Assembly (NCBI RefSeq): GCF_003073045.1
Contig: NC_037591.1
Span: 24,585,319 to 24,649,318, forward strand
DNA from: Pomacea canaliculata
Lineage: Eukaryota; Mollusca; Gastropoda; Architaenioglossa; Ampullariidae
Length of the DNA stretch: 64,000 nt
Direction of reading: 5' to 3'
Shown here: positions 51,765 to 61,489 of the stretch, in pieces
Layout: each line of letters opens with the position of its first letter
How positions within the stretch are numbered: the stretch's first letter is position 1
The notes under the pieces: generated by a model
Database searches by the model: none
The model's input: the letters and a program-made list of their open reading frames with translations, nothing else
Told to the model about the DNA's origin: nothing
Made by a program: the position numbers and the translations under genes

Positions 51765-51925
51765 ATTTGTCATTTAACTCCGTGTCAGCCAGCAGCTATA
51801 TAAAGACTATAATTATCACGGCCCTGTAAACATGCGCCACATGCAGAGAAAGAATAGCATGCCCGAGACGAGATCTGAATCCGCAGTAACCAATACTCAC
51901 TGTGTTGATGACAGGCGCTATACTA
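51765..51925 (-). mobile_element. Diverged tRNA-derived SINE, same family as 45870-46042
   Basis: On the minus strand it reads GTAGTATAGCGCCTGTCATC (head), then TCGTCTCGGGCATGCT, CTTTCTCTGCATGTGG, GTTTACAGGGCCGTGATA and CTGACACGGAGTTAAATG. This is the same order as the 45870 copy, with many substitutions, so it is an older insertion. Ends are approximate. Confidence 0.75.
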
Positions 51926-52894
51926 CACATCGGAAGGGGTATAGGGTGGGGCATCTAAAAAGATAAACAGTCGCCTGTGTACGTCCGCGAGTCGAGACTG
52001 TTCTATGGGCACGTAACAGGTACCTGACCCCATTACAATAGCTCCACGCCTGGCCCAACCTCCGGAATGTGAGGTGACAGTGGGACCCTGGCTGTGAGGC
52101 GCACACGTACCCGCCTGTCTGCCAGTGTCAACGGACCAACACCCGTCGTCTCCAGTCGAGGTAACGGACCGAGGGGCTGACGACCCAGGTGAGGACAGTA
52201 GAGGACGGGCGGTCTTGGAATGGGGATGGAGCTGATGAAACAACCTCCCTTGATCGCCCAGACAACCAGAACATGTGGGGCTCGCCAAGTGCTTGTTCTG
52301 ACAAGCCGCCGATTCGTGAGCCACCTGGAACCTCAACTCACCTGAACAATCAGGCAGCCAAAGGTCAGTGATGTTATTTATATGGTCAGCAAAGGAGACA
52401 AAATGAAACCTTTGATGTTTGTGTTTAAACCACATTATTTCCTTGTGATGATCTAAACAAGTTGAATACAATTCAGTGTTATGTGGATCCTTTACCCAAT
52501 CATACACGGACATAGTGTGTTCAAGAATGTAAATTTTAAAAAAAATCGTCGACATTAGAACAGGAACAACAATTATACTCGAGATGTCAAAGCAGGACAC
52601 ACAGTATATATAGGTACTTGACTGTCATAAAGTGAGTCGTGCTGGTATTTAAACCCCGCTCAAGGCAATGCCTTTCAAGATACAAAACAACAAGGGTCGG
52701 TCGACCATCCTAATATTAGCCAGCTACTCACGTGACACACGGCAATACTTTGTAGTTAGCTTACTGTAACCGCAAAGAGAGATGGTAGACAGTAGGTGTG
52801 TGTGCTTTGACTCCAGTTACAACTGAGCGATGTTACACGGCGCTCATTGTGTAAGCATGGACTACATTTCACAAACACTAGCACACACCCTCCA

Positions 52895-52985
52895 GCGTCT
52901 TGCTTATTCTTCCCTCCTCCCCCACCCAACCATGGTCACCCCAGCAAGCGTCTTGCTTATTCTTCCTCCCGAACCCTGGTCACCC
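52895..52985. repeat. Short local tandem duplication
   Basis: AGCGTCTTGCTTATTCTTCC followed by CTCC and a CC-rich stretch occurs twice, about 53 bp apart (near 52893 and 52946), with CCTGGTCACCCC- and CATGGTCACCCC-type sequences between. Confidence 0.65.
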
Positions 52986-54226
52986 CTCCCCCTATAGGAT
53001 CTTGTCCCTGTCCCAGCCAGACTCTCGTGACCTGTTGGAGGGCGGCTCGAGTTTTGCAGATGAGCTGGTAATATGCCCAGGGGGCCATAAATCAGCCTGT
53101 GCCCCGTCCTGCCGGTAATACCGCGCTTACGAGGCACTAACCACTGTCTGCACACTATCCAGTCCCTGAGGGATTGCAGGCTAACTACATCACAAGACTG
53201 TGGCCGTACACGGAAGATTAGGTTACGGACGGGTGGCTATGACGAGCTTTACTGTGAGCACAGTTGCCGGTGATACTGGGGTGGCTCTGCTCGCTGTCTT
53301 ATCTCGGTAAATCGCGGGCCCAGGGCGTGGCCCCTAAGGAATCCATTCAACCACCCTGCTTCTCACCAGAGGCTGCACCTGTCGTCCTGTTGTACTTATT
53401 CGCAGAAACTCTCTCAGTCTCCGGCGTCTTCCCATCAGAACTGTCGGTCTTTGAGACCCACTCTGAGTGCTGGAAGATGCAAACGAGGCGAAAGTTGTTT
53501 TTTTGAAAAAATTTTTGGCTAATCTGCCACTTGACCTGATGTCTCGTCGTGACAAGGGTCAGGGACGAGGTCAGCTATAATAGTGGGTTGTTTCTCCCTG
53601 TGTGCCATTATTTCTGTTTTGGAATCAGAGTGCCGGGGACACTCAGCACCTGTCAGGTTGACAGCTCGGAGTTCAAACATTTTAATGGCAGCCCTTCAAC
53701 CTCCGTGCTCAAGAAACGACATCGTCAATGGTCTTTTTTTTTTTTTTTTGAGGTGGGGAAAGCACGTGACATTAATAATAGTTTAAAAAGTGAACATATC
53801 CTGGCCCTAAGGGGAAGTTAATGGTGATTTGCAGATAACACAAACACACAAACATACAAAGTTGTTGTCTATACAATGACATATGAGATGACAGTTTGGT
53901 AACCATTGTAGAGTAGAAAGTTATATAGTTATTCTGTTTTCGGGTCACCATTCTATGAGTGAAATAATGTTGCTTACAATTATCTTTGGTAAATGACATT
54001 TGTGTTCAAAGAACAGGTGTGATTGCAGGTATTTCGGTAAATGACATTAGGAGCACGTAGTATTATTGTAATCACATCTGTCTGGGAAGTGATACTAAAT
54101 ATCACTTGGGATCACAAGTGTCAGGGGACACGACCCTGACGAGCAATTGTAATCACACTTATTTTGCACATGGCTGACGAACAGACGAACTAATGTTAGT
54201 TTGGCCCACATGACCACGTGTTTCAG

Positions 54227-57200
54227 GTACAAGCCGCCATCAGGACTGACATCACACTGTCGTCTGCATGTCGTTACACTACTTGTCAGTCGGCGACAAA
54301 GCAGTCAATGGCTCAAACACTGCGGTCTACCAACGGTTATGACTCACCATCCAGGCCAACCTGGGTTCCGCTCATCAGCAAAGACAGTAGTCCTCCTCCA
54401 GTCCTGCTCTCGCCCCGCCTCTCGGCCAGGTTAGGGCCACCTGACGGCCATCAGGTGAGAAAATATTTAAATTGTCACTAGGTGGAGCGCAGTGTACATA
54501 GGGCCAGCACTTTAGTTCCATTATCTGGATTACTTCTCTGCCTTAAGTAGTTTGGCCGCTAAGCATTTACCACCGTGCATCTGGCCTCAGGCTGCTAATC
54601 TTGTCTAATGTGTATGTGAAGAATGAATAAATGAGTGCATGAGTGAGCGAGTGAGTGTGACTGATGAGAGAAGTAAGAGGTAGAAGGGTATAGTCTATAC
54701 TCCATAGTATAAAACTACCCTGAGAAGTCACTGGAGCGTTCAGGGACTTCGGTTTTTTAAATATATTTTTCTGAGTGTTGACTGAAACTGTTTTTCTTTC
54801 TTTGCCGCTATCACGTGACGTCCATAGAAAATTTTGCTGGTCCTTACTTGACGAGTTAGTGGTAAGGGGACTAGTCTCCTACCTTTTTTTTTTGTCCTTT
54901 TATTGTCAGGTCAGAAGGGTGTATGTCTGCTTTTGATACGTTTCAAACATTCTTCTTTGTGTCGGAGTTGCTAGTATCAGATGAAAGAAATACGACTCTT
55001 GTCACAAGAGTTAATATTTGCCAGTTGACGACTATGGCTCATGTTTACAGGTTAATAAAGACTTGCATGATCAAAACTGCGATGCATCTTGCATTGCTAA
55101 ACCTTGTGTCCTGAACACTTGGGTACGATTCCCTTTGTGTGGATGTATTTTCTTTTCCTTAATGCTTTTACTTTGGAGTTTGTATTTAAATTGGAAACCA
55201 AAGGATTGGAGGCAAGCTTAGGGGCTTTTCGCCAATACAGAGAGGTGCTACTGAACTGGTCGCTAACTCTTGCCATACCTGTCCAACTAGGTGAACGGCC
55301 ATGTCGAGCCCAGAGACATGAGAAAGAAGCTGGACCTTCCAAAACCAGAGGAATCGAAGTTGATTTATACGCCGTTCCTGAGACAGAGGCTGATTATCTC
55401 AAAGGTATAGTATTTATCTATCAGAGAGATTCTGTCAGTCCATCTGAGACTCAAGATGTAGCTGTATTGATGACTAATTAATGAGGCCTTCAAAACATGA
55501 AATAGAACAGTAGCAAGCATGACACCGAAACTACTGATTCATTCTATGTCAATGCAATTCTATGCAAATGTGTGTGTGGTCTCTAGGAAACCCGTGTATA
55601 TTCCAAGAGATCCAGAGAAAGTCAGGCGCGGAGATACAGTTTGCCTCTACCCCGTCAGGCCTCCGAGGTTGGAATATTCTGATCATCCGGGGCTACAGGC
55701 GCCAGATCCGGACGGCAGTGAGACTTGTCTGTAGGAAGACAGGCAGCAAGGTGGTTGGTTGGCTGGTTGGTTGGTTTATTTAGTAGGAAAGTGTTTTCAC
55801 CTTAGATGATTTCAAGCTATGGCGGAGAGAGAGAGAGTGGGGAATGAAACTGAATATCCGGAGAAAACCCCAGACGTCCAAGCCCTGGACAGGTGTGACA
55901 TACAAAGTGTCTCGAGACGAGAATTGAATCACTGCAGTGATGACAAACGAGTGTTTTACCCACTACACTACCTGGCGGCCCTCTAGGAATGTTTGTGGGT
56001 CAGACACTAGGCAAGAGGGAGTGGGAGGGGTAGGGTGTGCGAGCTGCACCGTCCGGGTGCGTGCGTGTCATTGTGTCTCAGGTACAGGTGCGCCAGTTCG
56101 CAATGCCACCCGCACCCCAGGCAGTGTCTTATCATCTCACCACTCCTCGGGGGACACTTATTTACCTGTGTGTTCCTTGGTTGATTTGTGACATCCTGTC
56201 TCGTTGAACAGTGTGTGATTGTCTAGAAATTATGTCCCTTGAAACTATCTTGTTCGATCTGAGCTTGTCTATCCTGTCCCAGTGTTGTTACTGTTCTGAT
56301 TGTTCTCAGCTGTAACATTAGTACGAACCTTTTAATATTTTGTGTGTACAACATCAAATGTTGACAATTCTTATCTCGTCAATTGTTTGCCGCTAAGGTT
56401 GTTGACCATAATTACATCTGCTTTTTATTTTATTGCTGTTGTAGAGAAGCAGCCCGTTGGTTAACTAGTTAGTACCCTTCGGTCTGTTTAATTTGGTCTT
56501 GACGACGACCTAATCTCGAAACTATTCCTGTACAAGGTGTCGGTGACAGTCTCAATCAACTTGAGAGTAAAATGTTCAGAATTAAATACTCATGCTAACA
56601 CAGAAATAATGAGAACATAAAAAAAGGCAGAAAGATTAGAGAAAGGAAAGAACAACAACAGAAAAAATAGTAAGATAGAAGGCATGAAAAGAAAGGAAGG
56701 AGCAGCGAAAGGGAAGAGGTGAGGCAATGCTTTGCAGAGATTCCCCTCATTCCTTATAAATACATAAAAAAACATAAATGTAAGTAATATTATATTAACA
56801 TTTCTTTAACAGCAAATACTGTTTCCTTATTCGTGTCCCACATACTATGGTGTTACAGGGAAGTATTTCAGCTCAAAGCCAGGCATTCTGGGTGGAATGG
56901 ATTGAGAGCGCCTTTCCTGACCTGGCATCTCGCGCCTACTTCATGCCTCCTGTCTCCTTCAACCGACCGCAGACGAGAAAGACACAAGAGATATTTGAAC
57001 AGGACGGCAAGACCAATGGGCTGGTCCATGTCACAAAGACCTGTAGTCCCTCAATGAACTATCAGAATGAAACTGCTGCTCCTCCTATCAGGGACGAGAA
57101 GAATGGCGAGGTTAGAGACGACTTAGCGCTCCAGCGAGTGCTCTACTCTTTACAGAGACTGTCCGAAGACAAGCGGGAGGTGCTGTTTGGTCTCAACACT

Positions 57201-60200
57201 CTCAGGTTTGGCCAATACATGGGCAAGCCTTGTTACCTGGCTGCAGCGACCCACCTGCCTCAACCTGCAGGCCTACCTTGCCGAAAAAGTGGAGGAAGGG
57301 CAACTTTGATGCTGCTTATTCATCGCCACTACGGGATCGTCCTTCTGGAAGGTGAGAGCTTTCGGGGAGGACCTCAAGAAATCCAACAATTTGCAGAACG
57401 ACACAAGCCAAATCACAGACATTAGACAGATCCTTCGAGAAGCTGCCATCCAGTTGAACAAAGCAGCCGCCATTTTGTCGCACATCCTGTCTGAGACGGT
57501 TCCAGGGCTGCGCATCAGTAAAGCCATCGCGGTGCCGAACTTGACGGTTGGTCAGGTGGAACAGGCCCTCGCTGGGGCACCTCAGCTGACACAGGTGAGA
57601 ACTTGTACTTATTATTTCCTTTCTACTGCATTTAGTGCTATTAAATATTGATTATTATTATTATTAGTTAAATTAATTATTTCATGGGTGAATATGTAAT
57701 AATAATGAGATTTATATAGTGGAGGCGAGGTCAATGCCCTTTGTAAGGTAGTGATGCTGTAGGACAGTCAGGCAATGAACAGGAAGGAACTTCCAAAGGA
57801 ATAGGTGGAGAAAGAATTCAGGATACACATGTTTCTAAAAAGGGTTTTAAGTTCAGGGCGAAAAGCATTAAGAGTCCTACCTAGACTGAAAGAGAGAGAG
57901 AAAGGCTGGGGACTCCAAATACTGGGGCCAGAGAATGAGTGACGGCCGAAACTCTCCAATCTGATGTATTTCTTTGTCTTCTATCCATCTGTTTGCCCTT
58001 TTAATTGTCTCCCCTCTTTTAACGTGCAAATTGATTTTGATGCTGGTGAAAAGCCGAGTGAATTGTTTTCACCAGATCGATGAGGTAAATACTGTTGTGA
58101 GCGTGCCCCGAGGTCGTGTTGTTCTCTCTCGTCAGAGTTCTCTCAGCTTTTGTCTTTTTATTCTGGAAACCCGTTCTCCATAATCAGCTGATGAATGCAC
58201 ATGCTAGTCATTAAGATTAAAAATATATTATTCTGCCCTATAAATACTGCGATCTCGTGGGATTAACTTTGTGTACATTAAACATCTGCTGTTTGACAGT
58301 TATTTTTCATTCCTTCATTCCTTTTTCCAATGTGTGCGGTGGGTTTACAGGACTTGTGCCACTGCCTGGGAACAGATGAACCCAAAGACATCCCTGGACT
58401 GTGTCTCTGCTATGAGCAGTTGATTGACCCCAAGACACCGCGGGACATCGGTGAAGACGAGCTGACGGGACTCCGGGGTTGGTGGCAGCGCCGTGTGGTG
58501 CGGTCCAGACCAGAAATTCAGATGACCTTTGACATGTACAAAACTCTTGTAGCGAGGTGAGGATGAAATGTAGCGATATAATATAGGAGTACAGTTACGA
58601 GAATATAGAGAAGCTCAGCCAACATTCCCATCATCAATCACTTTGTTTGACAAATCAAAATTAACTTTTACAGAGTTCCAGAGTTTATTTGTCGATTTTA
58701 AGCAAGGGTCAACTAAGGTTTATTACGATGATATTCTGATGAAGAGTCTGTTCGTTGTTTCAAGGTTCTGTGGTCCGGCCATAACAGTGACTGTCCCCCG
58801 CACGACCTCGCCTATCCTGGGCTTCAAGACCTTAGACCAGGCCGTGTCGCTGACCGGGGAATACTCTATTCAGGTCACTCTCTACCCTGAACAAGCGTAC
58901 CTCGTGAACGCGGCCCCACCCCGGGTGTTCATCGCCGGTCCCCCGGGCACGGGCAAGACGGTAGTGCTGCTGCTGGAGGCTGCAGAGTGGCTTCGCTTCG
59001 GCAGCGACGTCTACGTTGTCAGCAGCTGGACCAGCAGCCAAGTGGCCTGCAACATGGCGCGCTACCTGCTGCAGCAGACCATCAACACGCAGCTGGCTGC
59101 AGCTGTGGTCAAGCACGGGCAGGTGCACTTGCTGCAGTACGACTTCTACGAGGAGAAGCAGGTGGAGAAGGCCGTGGAGGAGCTGGAGAAGTTGGCCAAG
59201 GACGGGTCCCTCTACGTCATCGCTGATGAAGCGGGACCTGACGACATGTGAGGCTGGAATGTAGCACGTAGTCGAGACGTAAACATACTGCTGGTTGCCA
59301 AATCAACGAATTCTCTAACTCGCCAACTCTCGTCTTTTGATGTTCATTTTTAAGCAGCAGATTAGCTTTCTTCATGCTGTTTATGGCGGTTAATTATCTT
59401 GAGGCTAAAATGCTTGTGCGAAATCTCTCTCTCACACACAGTTCAAGCGTTCAGAATTATGCACTAATTCACACAAACTAATCAACATACACAGACAACA
59501 AATTAAGTCACTAACACATCTACACTGCGCATGCGCGATGATCGCTATTCTCGCCCACATGACTAAGTGACGTAACACATATTTCAATGTTGTGGACAGG
59601 CCCCAGTCTGAGCCCTTCCAGACGTTCTGCGAGAAGCTGCTGGCCAGAGTACCCGGCCTCCACCTGTGGGCGGCAAGCTGCTACACGGACAACGCACCCG
59701 AGGGCTGGCAGCTCGAGTACTTTACACGCCCCCTACGCTTCCCATCCGTGTGGCGCGAGAAGTGGCCATGGCCAACGAGATCACGAGGTTTCGCGTGGTC
59801 AAGACGTACAACCAGCAGGGGGTACCCGACCATCGAGACGGCCCGCCAGTCAAGATTCTGTACCACCGTCGTCAGGGGCACTTTCATGGAAGCATCATCG
59901 ACTGCATCGAGTGTGGTCGGGAGGTGGCCAGCTTCCTCCACAGCCTCCGTATCGGTGTTCAGGGTAAGGTGTGTTTGAATAACATTCAGGGTAGATGTAC
60001 TGGCGTATTGATGTTCAGGGTAGGTGTGTACGTGTATATTCAGGGTAAAGTCTGATGTCTGTTGCCCCTAACCCTTAGTGTGATTTCTCAACAGACGACC
60101 CTTTGGAGACCCTGCCACCCAGCCTGCAGTACAAAGACGTGTTGATCCCGCTGTGGGTGGATGCCAGCGACACCTCGCGGATGCTAGTGGGTCTGCAGGA

Positions 60201-60501
60201 GGCGGACATCCCGGTGCGGGTGATGACGGACATGGACGCAGCGGACGTGGCGACGGGCCGCAGTGACGTGGTGTGGGCGGCCCGCGGTGACCGGGTGTGT
60301 GGACTGGAGCGCAAGGTCGTCGTGTGTCTGGAGGAGGAGTTCGGACTACGGGACTACTACGTCCGTCTACACTTCATGTCCAGGTGCACGTCGCAGCTCG
60401 TGCTCATTTCTTGGAAGCCACCGGAAGGGAGTATCACACCCCCATCTGTGACCTCGTGCAACAATTCCATGGGTGACCCAGATGATGCTGACCCGACCTG
60501 A
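54227..60501 (+). CDS. KH-like + NERD-like + SF1 helicase-like ATPase, paralogue B (several frame breaks)
   Basis: Probable 5' exons 54227-54454 and 55051-55122 (phase 0, open, moderate support), then 55291-55404, 55587-55750, 56859-57594, 58351-58556, 58765-59247, 59600-59963, 60095-60501. The KH-like fold spans two exons: GIEVDLYAVPETEADYLKG then NPCIFQEIQRKSGAEIQFAS, IIRGYRRQIRTAVRLV. The ATPase is intact: GPPGTGKTVVLLLEAAEW, LYVIADEAGPDDM, and C-terminal CGLERKVVVCLEEEF and HFMSRCTSQLVLISW. Exon borders and phases match paralogue A exon for exon; protein identity looks about half. Frame breaks: the NERD exon is 736 nt, one over a multiple of three, with LLIHRHYGIVLLE then VRAFGEDLKKSNN reached only by dropping one G near 57351. 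The FD-VLL part just upstream is also off frame. Exon 59600-59963 lacks one base near 59750 (PLRFPSV, then VAREVAMANEIT), and 55291-55404 lacks one for a clean phase. It is either damaged in its nuclease part or affected by assembly indels. Confidence 0.75.
55835..55985 (-). mobile_element. tRNA-derived SINE, third head type
   Basis: On the minus strand the head reads GCCGCCAGGTAGTGTAGTGG then GTAAAACACTCG (A-box-like) and GTGATTCAATTCTCG (B-box-like), followed by a body with GGGGTTTTCTCCGGATATTC. It lies in an intron of paralogue B. Ends are approximate. Confidence 0.7.
57690..57965. repeat. Probable dispersed repeat in an intron of paralogue B
   Basis: Begins AATAATGAGATTTATATAGT and continues with ATACTGGGGCCAGAGAATGA and GACGGCCGAAACTC. 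Phrases of this type recur in many aquatic animal genomes, but no second copy is in this window, so the assignment is from memory of such repeats and is tentative. Confidence 0.4.
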
Positions 60502-61240
60502 CCTTCTTGCGCGCTCGACTGTAGGTTTTTACAGAGTGACTAGTGTCCTAAAACTGGTGCTGACCTTCTGACCTCCAGTAGTCGGACATATCTCACGTGT
60601 CTAGAACGTCTGACAAGTCTGAAGATGGATGGATGGACTGACACGGTGAATACAGAACTGTGTATATGGTTAGTCAAAGAATATTCCAAAGATTATAAAA
60701 GTTCTTTACAATATGCTCGAGAAATAATATTTTTGAGTTAAACTGTTTATCGTAGTACAGTGTCTTTTACAAAGATATTACCAATCCTTTATATGTGTTA
60801 TCTCCCTTGTTTTTACATTGGTTAAATCATGAGCAATATTATTGCGTATTATGTATCTATTAGTGCCTGCTTTTATGTATGCTTCCTGATACTGTTATTT
60901 CTATATTGATAAGTGTTATTATGTGTGTACAGACAGTATTAGCAAAATTAGCTCGTGTACCATGGTTACCCGTCACGTGATGAACTACTAATGTTGTGTA
61001 AGTCTCAGGCAAGTTAAATATTACAATAACAGTATTTTATAACAGACCACACTCTTTGTTATCAATGTCTTTGGTCTTTGTTTGTTTAGAAAAATGTTAT
61101 ACTAGATCAGTAGATAGTAAGAATAACGATATTGCGTTGAAACATTACTGAAGGTATGAAGAAAGAAAGTGTATAGAAAAGGGAGAGGTAGAGAGAGATA
61201 TACGAGACAAAGATATAACACAAGTCCATACATTTGAATA
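60502..61240. other. Paralogue B 3' flank
   Basis: AT-rich 3' UTR and intergenic sequence between converging transcripts; nothing else is recognised. Confidence 0.4.
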
Positions 61241-61244
61241 ATCA

Positions 61245-61250
61245 TTTATT
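61245..61250 (-). promoter_or_regulatory. Candidate poly(A) signal of a minus-strand gene extending past the window
   Basis: TTTATT on the given strand, AATAAA on the minus strand, within AT-rich DNA just downstream of the possible terminal exon at 61335-61480. Confidence 0.35.
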
Positions 61251-61334
61251 TTATGTAAAGAACCATAACATTAAGATAAAAATAGCTTCGCAATCTACAA
61301 TCTACAAAACATGACGAGCTGATTAACACACAAG

Positions 61335-61480
61335 CTGACGCCCATCACCTGGCGGCCAACAAGACGTCAGAGCAACGGTCGGCTGATCTCGGTTCTCTCC
61401 TCTTCGTTCTTCTTTCTTCTCGCCGCGAACGCTTCGATAATGGAGAGGACCCACGATCAGCTCTGCTCTTGGATGACTCA
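61335..61480 (-). CDS. Possible terminal exon of an unidentified minus-strand gene
   Basis: GC-rich island in AT-rich DNA. One minus-strand frame reads SKSRADRGSSPLSKRSRREE then RRTKRREPRSADRCSDVLLA before a stop, an Arg/Ser-rich tail. Another frame is also open, so the frame is not certain. An AAAATAG acceptor-like site precedes it near 61482. The gene body would lie to the right of the window. Confidence 0.25.
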
Positions 61481-61489
61481 AAACTATTT

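Larger units (their letters stand above)
50533..54226. other. Region between the two KH-NERD-helicase paralogues
   Basis: Contains the paralogue A 3' UTR (AATAAA at 50594-50599) and a minus-strand SINE (51765-51925). A GC-rich segment at about 52000-52370 is open on both strands: 52189-52371 plus is hydrophilic and could be a 5' exon of paralogue B, but nothing proves it. A local duplication around 52895-52985 repeats AGCGTCTTGCTTATTCTTCC. Confidence 0.4.

Noticed and set aside
51923-52600. 225-codon minus-strand ORF as a gene
   Set aside because: No recognisable domain, low-complexity composition, it overlaps the edge of a SINE, and nothing supports its start. Length alone is weak evidence in a GC-rich patch.
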